This document shows, in pieces, positions 8,206 through 15,288 of a stretch of DNA of 64,000 nt. The position numbers and the translations under genes are program-made. The stretch covers positions 496,001 through 560,000 of the forward strand of contig NZ_FRBL01000004.1 of assembly GCF_900142605.1 (NCBI RefSeq), written 5' to 3'. The stretch is from Chitinophaga jiangningensis. Lineage in GTDB: Bacteria; Bacteroidota; Bacteroidia; Chitinophagales; Chitinophagaceae. How positions within the stretch are numbered: the first letter of the stretch is position 1; every line of letters begins with the position of its first letter. The notes beneath the pieces are model-generated. The model did no database searches. It was not told the origin of the DNA and was given only the letters and a program-made list of their open reading frames with translations.

Positions 8206-8844
8206 TTATTCGAGCAATAGCAGGGCACCATCGGGACCACAATCTCCCGGTGGGCATAGTTCTCCTTTATTTTCAGGATTGATCGCACGAAGGAATGTTC
8301 TTCCCTTAATCACCTTTCCTTTTGAATCCAGTACAATAAAATCTCTGTGGTAATGAGTAGTATCTCCTTTTGGCACAGAATCCCATGTAGGCACCATGAT
8401 CAATGTAGTCTTATTCCTATATACCATGGGAGGGGCATTTTCATACTCACGGGTTGGAAGGGTATCCGTATACTTTAAATTATAATTGGCCAGGTAAAAA
8501 CGGACCCCATCCAGGCTATCGTTGCGACAAATAATGGAGGCCATATTTTGAATCTCCGCCTTAGGAAACCATATGCATCTCGTATTGCGTTGTCCTTTGA
8601 CTATTTTCCAACCGCCGGTCGTGTCAACCCAGCCCATTACTGACATTTTTAGGTGCCCATAATTGCTAACATACTTTTTGGCTGAATCAGGCTGCAGTTC
8701 GTCACCTGGAACAGGTATCGGAAGTGGACAATCATCCGCATATCTAGGCTTATTATTTGTCCTCATCAGAAAATAGGTAGCTCCTGCTCCAAAGGCGCAA
8801 GAGATAATGCCAACTAAAATGGCCTGGGATAATTTCATAGTCAT
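8206..8844 (-). CDS. Membrane-anchored or exported hypothetical protein
   Basis: The 212-residue protein has an N-terminal hydrophobic segment (about residues 7-26) preceded by Lys4, consistent with a signal anchor. A hydrophilic domain with four to five Cys residues follows and ends in a CPPGDCGPDG-like segment. No family is recognised. It lies 9 bp upstream of the module B membrane-protein gene on the same strand, so it may be the first gene of that operon and could supply an extracytoplasmic sensing domain. That role is inference from position only. Confidence 0.6.
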   Translation of the reverse strand: MTMKLSQAILVGIISCAFGAGATYFLMRTNNKPRYADDCPLPIPVPGDELQPDSAKKYVSNYGHLKMSVMGWVDTTGGWKIVKGQRNTRCIWFPKAEIQNMASIICRNDSLDGVRFYLANYNLKYTDTLPTREYENAPPMVYRNKTTLIMVPTWDSVPKGDTTHYHRDFIVLDSKGKVIKGRTFLRAINPENKGELCPPGDCGPDGALLLLE

Positions 8845-8980
8845 CTAAATTTTCAGCAATCTACAGGAAGCACCGGATATTTTCGCAGGGAGATGGCCAC
8901 AATAAAAAGGTGAAAAACAGCTTTTGTTTTTAGGGAGAGATTACAGAATAGCGAGTGCGTAAGGCTCCGTAAATGCACAA

Positions 8981-9000
8981 GCCCTCCACGGCGGGAGGGC
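8981..9000 (-). terminator. Hairpin downstream of chitinase gene
   Basis: A perfect 7-bp GC-rich stem (GCCCTCC / GGAGGGC) with a 6-base loop lies 26 bp beyond the chitinase stop. The T-tract is weak on the minus strand, so it may be a terminator or only an mRNA 3' stabilising structure. Confidence 0.45.
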
Positions 9001-9026
9001 CTGTAACTGCTGAGATAAAAGAAAGG

Positions 9027-10685
9027 CTATTGAATAATTATCTTTTGCGTGTATACTTTACCGTTATGACTCACTTCAAGGAAGTAAGTACCGGCGGGTA
9101 CGTTTGCTGCTTTCACGGTGAAACTGCCGCTGGTTTCCTGCTGTTGTACCAATGCCTGCCGGCCGGCGCTGAGGAGCACGGCTTTAACGGGCGACTTACT
9201 ATTATACGCGGGCACCTTTACGAAAATGTTGCCTCCGGCAGCTACCGGGTTGGGATAGGCGCTGAATTTGGTGGCCGTTGTTTTGTCGCCTATGTCAGCG
9301 GACATGGCGGACAGCGTAACAGCAGATGTATTGTCGGCCAGGCCGGTGGTTTGTGCAATTACAGAACCTACTACGTTACCTACCACTGTGTAATTGAAGG
9401 ACTCCCATCCACCGGCGGTGGTACGGTTGGCATTCATAGGGGCGGCACCGTTTTCGGAGCTCACGTATAAGTTATTGCTGGCTCTCAAAGAAATGGTTCC
9501 GTTGCTGTTAGCTACCCAGGTGAATTTTTCCCAGTCCTGCGCAGTAGTGCGGTTGGCAGTCATGGGCTGGGTACCGTTTTCAGAGGATACGTATTTAGCC
9601 ATGGAGCGCAGGGCGATTTTGCCATTGCCGCCGTCAAGTACAGAAAACTGTTCCCAGCTGCCATAGGTGGCACGGTTGCAGGTCATGGCGGTAGTACCAT
9701 TTTCACCGCTTACATATAAATTATTATTGCCGCGCAGGGTGATCACCTTACCGATCGGGGCCGGATTGCTACCGCCGCCGCTGCGGGCTACCACTACATC
9801 GTTGATGGCGGAGAGCAGGGAATTAGCGCCGGTAGCGTCCTGCGACAGCTCCCAGATCATTACACCGCTACCCTGATCAAAGGCGAGGTTAGTTTTGGCT
9901 TTGATGGTGGGTATTCCGTTGTAGCCAACATTATCAAAAACGTCGGCATTGGGACTGGCCCCCCTTGCCAGCAGCTGTGCGTAGGATTCCCAGGTAGGAC
10001 GACCGTAAAAAGGCAGTCCCAGTACCAGCTTGGAGGCGGGCATACCGCGGCCCAGCCAGTAGTTAACTGATTGCGTAGCGTAGGTATATGTAGAGTGGTC
10101 GAAGTTGTTGTAATCGTACGCCATTAGGGTGTAGAAGTCCACCAGGGCAAAGGCGCTGCTGAGGATACTGGCTCCACCGGTGCCTACCAGGGCCCCTGTC
10201 AGTAATTTCCCCTGGTTGTGCATGGCGGTGCTGAGTTGTGTCATCAGCGAGATATAGTTATTGGCGGAAGCGCCGGCGTCCGGGTACTCCCAGTCGATGT
10301 CCACTCCATCCAGGTTATACTGGTTCACGAAGTTGACCATGTTGTTAACGAAGTTAGTGCGATAGGTGGCGTTGGCAGCGAGGCCTTCGAAGCCGCTGTC
10401 GTTACCATCGTTCCAACCGCCAACGGAGATCAGGACTTTAACATTATTAGCATGTGCCGTGGAAACAAGGCTCTGCAACTTGCTTGGATTTTCAATGGCC
10501 TGCAGGCCTCCGGTTGCAGTGGGTAACAGGAACGCATAATTGATGTGGGTTAATTTGCTGTATTGGACAGTGCTTACACTTCCTGCCCAGGATGGCATGT
10601 AGCCCACTACTCTGAAAGGAGTTTGCGCACTGGCCGTTAGCAGGCAGCACAGCAGGCAAAACAAACTGAATAGATTTGCTTTCAT
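9027..10685 (-). CDS. Secreted GH18 chitinase with fascin-like domain and T9SS sorting tail
   Basis: From the ATG at 10685 the product is 552 residues. A signal peptide (1-20, cut after ASA) precedes a glycoside hydrolase 18 barrel (about 22-310). The DGVDIDWE signature is at 126-133, with Glu133 the expected proton donor. The region at about 330-450 holds three repeats of the LYVSxENG..M..NR...WE.F type, as in fascin-like beta-trefoils, and may bind glycan. The last 75 residues start FSAYPNP and end KVYTQKIIIQ, a type IX secretion sorting domain. It should hydrolyse chitin outside the cell or on its surface. The frame is open to 10757, but the signal peptide fixes the start at 10685. Confidence 0.93.
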   Translation of the reverse strand: MKANLFSLFCLLCCLLTASAQTPFRVVGYMPSWAGSVSTVQYSKLTHINYAFLLPTATGGLQAIENPSKLQSLVSTAHANNVKVLISVGGWNDGNDSGFEGLAANATYRTNFVNNMVNFVNQYNLDGVDIDWEYPDAGASANNYISLMTQLSTAMHNQGKLLTGALVGTGGASILSSAFALVDFYTLMAYDYNNFDHSTYTYATQSVNYWLGRGMPASKLVLGLPFYGRPTWESYAQLLARGASPNADVFDNVGYNGIPTIKAKTNLAFDQGSGVMIWELSQDATGANSLLSAINDVVVARSGGGSNPAPIGKVITLRGNNNLYVSGENGTTAMTCNRATYGSWEQFSVLDGGNGKIALRSMAKYVSSENGTQPMTANRTTAQDWEKFTWVANSNGTISLRASNNLYVSSENGAAPMNANRTTAGGWESFNYTVVGNVVGSVIAQTTGLADNTSAVTLSAMSADIGDKTTATKFSAYPNPVAAGGNIFVKVPAYNSKSPVKAVLLSAGRQALVQQQETSGSFTVKAANVPAGTYFLEVSHNGKVYTQKIIIQ

Positions 10686-10727
10686 AAGGGAATTTTTACA
10701 GTGAGTAATAAGAAAGAAGGTTCGCCA

Positions 10728-10735
10728 CAAAAGTA
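10728..10735 (-). promoter_or_regulatory. Possible -7 element for the chitinase gene
   Basis: TACTTTTG on the minus strand matches TAnnTTTG and would give a leader of about 35-40 bases. No convincing -33 TTTG is present at the normal distance, so support is partial. Confidence 0.3.
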
Positions 10736-10817
10736 TCAGAATCAGGTTTGGGATCATATTTATCGAGTACTACATTACTACGTCAATGGTGAATATAAGT
10801 GGTACATTTGGCCCACG

Positions 10818-11243
10818 ATGACCCGAAATACTACGCTACGAGTACTTTATGCTACCCTTATACCCCTTACCATGTGGCTGGGGTTGGCCACGCGTGACCC
10901 TGATTGTGTATTCCCCCCGTTGCTGCGTATATACGGCGGCGATATACTCTACGCCACCTTTGTTGTATTTGGTTTGCGCTGTACTTTTCCCGGGGGCCGG
11001 TTATGGAAGGTGGCAACCTGGGCCTTTATATTTTGTGTGCTGATTGAGTTACAGCAGCTGATTGATGTAGCATGGCTGGAGCATTTGCGGCATACCTTTC
11101 CCTTTGGGCTGGTGCTGGGTTATGGTTTTCAGTGGAGTGATCTGGTTTGTTACGGGCTGGGTAGTTTGCTGGGGTATGTAGTTTGTATGATTGGGGAGAT
11201 ATTGGTGTTGCGCGGGCGTACAGCCGTTAAAGGGCAGCAGTAA
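10818..11243 (+). CDS. DUF2809-family integral membrane protein
   Basis: The 141-residue protein contains four hydrophobic segments and the features I associate with DUF2809: GLATR near the start, LLRIYGGDILYA, FxxCVLIELQQL, and GYGFQWSDLVCYGLGSLLGY near the end. Function is unknown for the family. The frame is open back to 10701, but I prefer the ATG at 10818 because the family normally begins just before the first helix. The extra 39 codons would also overlap the chitinase promoter region. A TACATTTG box at 10803-10810 sits immediately before this start and could produce an almost leaderless mRNA. Confidence 0.75.
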   Translation: MTRNTTLRVLYATLIPLTMWLGLATRDPDCVFPPLLRIYGGDILYATFVVFGLRCTFPGGRLWKVATWAFIFCVLIELQQLIDVAWLEHLRHTFPFGLVLGYGFQWSDLVCYGLGSLLGYVVCMIGEILVLRGRTAVKGQQ

Positions 11244-11393
11244 GTTCTTTGCGGTGGATGGTTTCCGGAATGATAGCATAACTTACATAACTGCCCACAT
11301 TAATTTCCTCCACGTTTACATCCTGTTTTACGGTACATGACGGGTAACCAGGGTGAGGAGGATTACTTCTTCCAAGGTACCCAGGTGCGGCAT
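11228..11393 (-). pseudogene. Degraded gene remnant with PadR-like N-terminus
   Basis: On the minus strand an ATG at 11393 opens a frame reading MPHLGTLEEVILLTLVTRH, which closely resembles the first helix of PadR-family repressors (LG-x-hEE-hhLL). It stops after 21 codons. A different frame downstream reads EEINVGSYVSYAIIPET and ends at a stop inside the 3' end of the DUF2809 gene, and it has the look of a genuine protein C-terminus. Together they suggest a decayed locus from which the middle has been deleted. Short length makes this tentative. Confidence 0.35.
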
Positions 11394-11419
11394 GAGTTCA
11401 TATTACCCCTTGACCGGAC

Positions 11420-11794
11420 TCACGGCGTTATTTTCTGCATTAGCTTATTCCGGTGCATCACGCCCCAGTTATGCAGGGAGGCAATTACCTCTTTCAGGGT
11501 ATCTGCGTAGGGCATGAGTTCATAGGTTACTACTACCGGTGTGGCGTTTGCATCTACCACTCTTTTTACAAATCCGTTAATTTCAAGGTCCTTCAATTCA
11601 TTGGACAGCACTCTGGCGGAGATGCCGGTAACGCTGCGCTGCAGGTCGTTGAATCGCTTGCTGCCATCGCGCAGCACCACGATTATCCTCATTTTCCATT
11701 TGCCTCCGATAACGTATAATGCGTCCCCAACGGCGTTTAGAGCGGCATTGCAGCCGGCGGCCGTATGGGCCGGTGGTGGTGTTACTATGTTCAT
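11420..11794 (-). CDS. HxlR-family winged-helix transcriptional regulator
   Basis: The 124-residue protein shows the HxlR pattern: a Cys near the N-terminus (Cys15), DALYVIGGKWKMRIIVVLRDG, RFNDLQRSVTGISARVLSNELKDLE and a beta wing followed by VTYELMPYADTLKEV. Such proteins are small dimeric repressors or activators, often responding to reactive compounds through the Cys. It is transcribed divergently from the DoxX-like gene at 11910. A perfect inverted repeat in the shared control region is a likely binding site, which suggests autoregulation and control of the divergent gene. Confidence 0.92.
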   Translation of the reverse strand: MNIVTPPPAHTAAGCNAALNAVGDALYVIGGKWKMRIIVVLRDGSKRFNDLQRSVTGISARVLSNELKDLEINGFVKRVVDANATPVVVTYELMPYADTLKEVIASLHNWGVMHRNKLMQKITP

Positions 11795-11820
11795 TTGTTT
11801 ATCCGGTTTAAACCACTAAC

Positions 11821-11844
11821 CTAAAGGTTACTGCTAACCTTTAG
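11821..11844. promoter_or_regulatory. Operator-like perfect inverted repeat between hxlR-type gene and doxX-like gene
   Basis: CTAAAGGTTA (11821-11830) and TAACCTTTAG (11835-11844) are exact reverse complements separated by CTGC. An additional half-site, CTAACCT, lies directly upstream at 11816-11822. Candidate -7 boxes lie just beyond it: TACATTTG on the minus strand (11867-11874) and TAGTTTTG on the plus strand (11877-11884). The geometry fits an operator bound by the HxlR-type protein. Confidence 0.6.
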
Positions 11845-11909
11845 AATACTACTAATAAATAAGAAGCAAATGTATATAGTTTTGCGCTGGTTTAAAACTC
11901 ATCGGATAA

Positions 11910-12275
11910 ATGAAAATCAGGAAAATCCTCACTATTATTTTTATTGTTCTGGCTGCAGGCATGGCTGCATTGAGCGGCATAATGAAGCTGACGGCCAGCG
12001 AGGAAATCGTTAAAATGATGTCCGCCATTGGGGTTGGCAAATACGTTACAATGCTCGGGATCATGGAGATTGCATTTGCCGCACTCTTCGTCATACCACA
12101 AACGTACAAACTGGGATTCATACTGCTCAGTTGCTACTTTGCCGGTGCACTGGCGGTGGAACTATCCCGAGCGATGGAGTTTCATGCATTGCTGCCACTG
12201 GTACTGGTATGGATTGCCGCATTTCTGCGGGACAGCAGCATTTTTTTGCCTGCAAAAACTACTCAGGTTGCGTAA
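11910..12275 (+). CDS. DoxX-like small membrane protein
   Basis: The 121-residue protein has four hydrophobic helices with the DoxX/DoxD-like pattern: an early SGIMKLTASEE, a second helix ending in MEIAFAALFVIP, and a third starting LGFILLSCYFAGALAVEL. These are small inner-membrane proteins, often induced with redox or quinone-related genes. Divergence from an HxlR regulator with a shared operator suggests inducible expression. It ends 15 bp before a strong hairpin. Confidence 0.85.
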   Translation: MKIRKILTIIFIVLAAGMAALSGIMKLTASEEIVKMMSAIGVGKYVTMLGIMEIAFAALFVIPQTYKLGFILLSCYFAGALAVELSRAMEFHALLPLVLVWIAAFLRDSSIFLPAKTTQVA

Positions 12276-12290
12276 GGTTGCAAGGGAGTT

Positions 12291-12323
12291 ATTTCAGAAG
12301 GGTGATTGCTACCCTTCTGAAAT
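12291..12323. terminator. Perfect 13-bp hairpin after doxX-like gene
   Basis: Arms 12291-12303 and 12311-12323 are exact complements with a 7-base loop. There is no T-tract, so it is a terminator or a processing/stability structure rather than a textbook intrinsic terminator. Confidence 0.5.
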
Positions 12324-12353
12324 ATCTATATATAACAACAAGGCAATTCCTGT

Positions 12354-12377
12354 GAATTGAATTGAATTGAATTGAAT
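12354..12377. repeat. Pentanucleotide microsatellite (GAATT)n
   Basis: About 4.8 tandem copies of GAATT lie in the gap between the DoxX-like gene and the convergent GNAT gene. No gene overlaps it, so phase variation of a protein is not indicated. Confidence 0.8.
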
Positions 12378-12504
12378 CTAATCTTGATATAACATATCCA
12401 ATAAGTAGCAACGAAACCTTTTATGTTGAAACGAATCCAGCAACCATGATGTAACAAATCCAATATCACCTCGTAATTTTCAACCCGTAATTTAAAGGGG
12501 CCTA

Positions 12505-13047
12505 TCACTGGTCAGGTGCCAGGTCAAAAAACATAATCCTTGTACGGCTGTTGGTGTCTGTCTGTGAAGCAAAATTGAATCCCAACCGTTCGTAGAATGG
12601 AATAGATTCCCTATAAGCATCCACAGTAACCAGTTTACAAGCACATATAGTATTCTGTTCCATAGCCATTGCCATTACGTATTCAATTATCCTTCTTCCC
12701 ATCCCAGCGGCCTGTAAATCTTTGGAAACCGCTAACCTCCCGATTTTTATGGCTGGCAATTCCTTCAGATGTCGTTTAGGATACACCAGCACCTCTGAAA
12801 GAAATTTTTTATAGGCAGAGCGGGTAGGAAAATCTTCAGGCTGTAACCTTAGGCAATCACAGAAGATGCTGAAATAGGCTATCAGCTGCTGTCCCTGCTG
12901 AAGTATGTAAGTTGTCGCAAGATGTGATTCATGATAAGCCAATGCTTTGTCTGTCAGAAAAGTATTAAGCGTTTCATCTCCACAATCGAAAGGTTTGAGC
13001 TGCGTTTTATCCACCAGCTTTACTAATGATAATTGGCTTGACTCCAT
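12505..13047 (-). CDS. GNAT acetyltransferase (TacT-like subfamily)
   Basis: The 180-residue protein has the fold signature of single-domain GNAT enzymes: FDCGDETLNTFL near the start, the acetyl-CoA-binding strand-loop PAIKIGRLAVSKDLQAAGMGRRII and a C-terminal AYRESIPFYERLGFNF. This subfamily includes AtaT/TacT-type tRNA-acetylating toxins as well as ordinary acetyltransferases. The small protein encoded 99 bp upstream does not look like the ribbon-helix-helix antitoxin usually paired with such toxins, so I do not call it a toxin. It may share transcription with that gene. Confidence 0.8.
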   Translation of the reverse strand: MESSQLSLVKLVDKTQLKPFDCGDETLNTFLTDKALAYHESHLATTYILQQGQQLIAYFSIFCDCLRLQPEDFPTRSAYKKFLSEVLVYPKRHLKELPAIKIGRLAVSKDLQAAGMGRRIIEYVMAMAMEQNTICACKLVTVDAYRESIPFYERLGFNFASQTDTNSRTRIMFFDLAPDQ

Positions 13048-13146
13048 ATGTCAATTTTTACCGTAGGTTAACAATAGCCAAAATCAAGAAGGAAATGAGT
13101 AAAGATGGGGATTGGTTTCCTGAAACTACATTAGTTTAGTTGCAAG

Positions 13147-13371
13147 TTACTGCCGGATAGAATCGAAGAATGCCTTTGTTTCCTGTATCCGTTTCAGTCT
13201 TTCAGGAGTCATAGGCTTCTGCTTACGCAACTGTGATTTAAAATATTCCACATCCTTCCCTTTCAAACAAGGCATGTATGGCGCGGGATTACCCAATAAT
13301 TCATCCTCAGCCCGATCTGCCTCCTCCGGCAACAATAACTTTATCAATAATTTCCTCAAATAACTAAGCAT
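13147..13371 (-). CDS. Small charged hypothetical protein
   Basis: The 74-residue product has an amphipathic, basic-hydrophobic N-terminus (about 1-14), a Pro/Gly-containing middle and a basic helical C-terminus (PMTPERLKRIQETKAFFDSI). It has no recognised domain. A near-ideal TTTG - N19 - TAAATTTG promoter lies directly upstream, with a predicted leader of about 28 bases, which argues for a genuine gene. The GNAT gene is next downstream on the same strand. Confidence 0.6.
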   Translation of the reverse strand: MLSYLRKLLIKLLLPEEADRAEDELLGNPAPYMPCLKGKDVEYFKSQLRKQKPMTPERLKRIQETKAFFDSIRQ

Positions 13372-13405
13372 CTTGTAAAAGTTTTAGTCATAAATAATAT
13401 ACTAA

Positions 13406-13436
13406 CAAATTTAGCATTCCTAACTGAACTACCAAA
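13406..13436 (-). promoter_or_regulatory. Consensus Bacteroidota promoter
   Basis: On the minus strand TTTG (13436-13433), a 19-bp spacer and TAAATTTG (13413-13406) match both elements of the known -33/-7 consensus exactly. It drives the small gene at 13147 and possibly the GNAT gene after it. Confidence 0.7.
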
Positions 13437-13522
13437 TATTTTTTTCTGTAAAGATTACAACCAAACCCTTTACTGATAATAGTATTATCAAAATAACAAC
13501 ATACCTTAAAAAGGTAAAAAAA

Positions 13523-14380
13523 TTAGCAATTTGAATATTCAATTTTCATTTTCTGCTTGCGAAATGCAGAAGGATTTAACCCATTATGCTTTTTAAATAA
13601 ACGTGTTAAATGACTCTCATCCGCAAAATTCAACTCCCACGCAATTTCATTGATACGCATACTGCTATGCAACAAACGCGTTTCCACCAGCTTCAGCTTG
13701 TACTGCATAATATAATCCTGCATGCTCTTACCGGCATGCTTCTTAAAATAACGCCCCAGGTAATTCACGGAAACACCCACCTGGTCCGCCATTTTCTCCG
13801 CCTTCAGCTTTTCCGGTTCATAGATATTGGACTGTATATAATGCACAATGTCCTGGAAGGTACGATCCGCCTGCTGGGGCAAAGTAGCCGGCAAACGCAG
13901 CGCTATATTCCTCGCCACAATCGCAATCAGCGTATTCACCAACTGGCATATAATCTCCTGCCTGTACAACGCTTCACCATGATACTCCCTTTGCAGCGCC
14001 TCCACCAAATGCTGCACCAGCGGTTTATCGGAAGATAAATGCAAAATGCACCCAGGCGCATGCCCCGCATGATGCAGTATAAACTCCATCTGCTGCACCC
14101 ATGCCTTTCGATCCGTCAACTCCTTAATATAAATATCCGTAAAGCGCAGAAAGAAAAACTGCGTCGTTTCCGTCACCGTGAAAGAATGACTGTCCGCCGG
14201 CGTCAGCAAAAACAAATGCCCCGGACCATAGGTAAACCTATTCTCATTCACCCGCTGCACACCCCGCCCCTCCACTATAAATACCAACTCGAAAAAATTA
14301 TGCAAATGCGCCTCCATCGGACATTCATCCGTCACCAACTCCCTGATCTCAAATGGCTGAAAAATATTATTCCTGTACAT
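13523..14380 (-). CDS. AraC-family transcriptional regulator with cupin sensor domain
   Basis: The 285-residue protein starts with a cupin-like ligand domain (about 20-110; HLHNFFELVFIVEGRG, then YGPGHLFLLTPADSHSF). It ends with two AraC-type helix-turn-helix units (about 185-280): KMADQVGVSVNYLGRYFKKHAG and INEIAWELNFADESHLTRLFKKHNG. It is divergent from the oxidoreductase gene at 14473 with 92 bp between them and is probably its regulator. The ligand is unknown. Confidence 0.93.
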   Translation of the reverse strand: MYRNNIFQPFEIRELVTDECPMEAHLHNFFELVFIVEGRGVQRVNENRFTYGPGHLFLLTPADSHSFTVTETTQFFFLRFTDIYIKELTDRKAWVQQMEFILHHAGHAPGCILHLSSDKPLVQHLVEALQREYHGEALYRQEIICQLVNTLIAIVARNIALRLPATLPQQADRTFQDIVHYIQSNIYEPEKLKAEKMADQVGVSVNYLGRYFKKHAGKSMQDYIMQYKLKLVETRLLHSSMRINEIAWELNFADESHLTRLFKKHNGLNPSAFRKQKMKIEYSNC

Positions 14381-14397
14381 CGTATGGCAATTTCATA

Positions 14398-14430
14398 CAA
14401 AATTATGGTAAAATCATCCAAGAAAACAAA
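14398..14430 (-). promoter_or_regulatory. Candidate promoter of the AraC-type gene
   Basis: On the minus strand TTTG (14430-14427), a 21-bp spacer and TAATTTTG (14405-14398) match the Bacteroidota consensus. The predicted start leaves only about 10 bases before the ATG at 14380. Confidence 0.5.
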
Positions 14431-14472
14431 CATAATAATTGTACAATTTTACACTCTCAAAGATATTAACTT

Positions 14473-15228
14473 ATGAACATATTGATAGTATTTGCCCATC
14501 CTGAGCCCCGCTCTCTTAACGGAACCCTCAAAAATGCAGCTGTCAGCTTCCTCGAAGCCACAGGCCACCAGGTAATCGTATCCGACCTCTATCAGCAAAA
14601 ATGGAAATCGCAGGCGGATGGAGGCGACTTCCTGCAATACACGCCTGATCAGCGCCTCATCGTAGCACAGGCCGCCAAAGAAGCCTATCACCAACAACTA
14701 CAATCACCGGATATTACCGCTGAACAGGAAAAAGTTATGTGGGCAGATCTCGTGATCTATCAGTTCCCCCTCTGGTGGTTCACCATGCCCGCTATCTTAA
14801 AAGGATGGTTCGACCGGGTATACACCAACGGCTTCGGCTATGGCACCGGCCAGCGTTATGGCGGCGGTAAACTCGCGGGGAAAAAAGGAATGCTGCTCAT
14901 CACTACCGGCGGCGATTTTAATACCTTTACCGACAGCGGTATCCACGGCAACATCAACGACCTCCTGTTTCCCATACACCACGGTATTATGTGGTACACA
15001 GGCATGGCTGCACTACCGCCATTCCTCGTGCATAGCGCCAACCACATCAGCGAAGCAGACGTCGATAAATCAATAACAGCATTGAAAGAAAGATTATCCA
15101 CACTGGAAACAACTGACACCATCCCGTATTATTCAGTGCCCAACGGTGATTATGACGAGCATAGCCTGCTGAAGGCACACCTGCATCTCCCTACATCAAC
15201 ACTGAATACACATACCCGGTTACATTAA
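14473..15228 (+). CDS. NAD(P)H-dependent flavodoxin-fold oxidoreductase (quinone reductase-like)
   Basis: The 251-residue protein begins NILIVFAHPEPRSLNGTLKNA, the FMN/FAD-binding loop of the NQO1/MdaB/KefF group. It also has the QFPLWWFTMPAILKGWFDRV motif and a Gly-rich TTGGD segment. Family members reduce quinones or nitro compounds by two electrons. Divergence from an AraC regulator suggests induction by a substrate. The C-terminal 40 residues after the core are variable in this family. The gene ends in a strong terminator shared with the convergent operon. Confidence 0.88.
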   Translation: MNILIVFAHPEPRSLNGTLKNAAVSFLEATGHQVIVSDLYQQKWKSQADGGDFLQYTPDQRLIVAQAAKEAYHQQLQSPDITAEQEKVMWADLVIYQFPLWWFTMPAILKGWFDRVYTNGFGYGTGQRYGGGKLAGKKGMLLITTGGDFNTFTDSGIHGNINDLLFPIHHGIMWYTGMAALPPFLVHSANHISEADVDKSITALKERLSTLETTDTIPYYSVPNGDYDEHSLLKAHLHLPTSTLNTHTRLH

Positions 15229-15265
15229 AAGCAATGCCACCGCCGACGGCGGTGGCATTGCTTTT
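15227..15265. terminator. Strong bidirectional terminator, 18-bp stem
   Basis: Arms 15227-15244 and 15248-15265 are perfect complements around a GAC triloop, starting AAAA and ending TTTT, so it can work on both strands. It separates the oxidoreductase gene (plus) from the MNIO operon (minus). Confidence 0.85.
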
Positions 15266-15288
15266 ATCTGCATCGACTTATAAAATAG

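Noticed and set aside
11910..12275. DoxX-like protein as the missing HvfD-type member of the MNIO operon
   Set aside because: It is more than 3 kb away on the other strand, with its own HxlR regulator and operator-like site. The doxX at 60687 is in a thioesterase/cinA operon. Neither is linked to the MNIO genes.
12354..12377. Phase-variable gene controlled by the GAATT microsatellite
   Set aside because: No reading frame or promoter spacer overlaps the repeat. It lies between the 3' ends of convergent genes.
12505..13371. Classical GNAT / RHH toxin-antitoxin pair
   Set aside because: The upstream 74-residue protein lacks the ribbon-helix-helix pattern and is 99 bp away, whereas true pairs usually overlap. 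It is kept only as a weak speculation in the findings.
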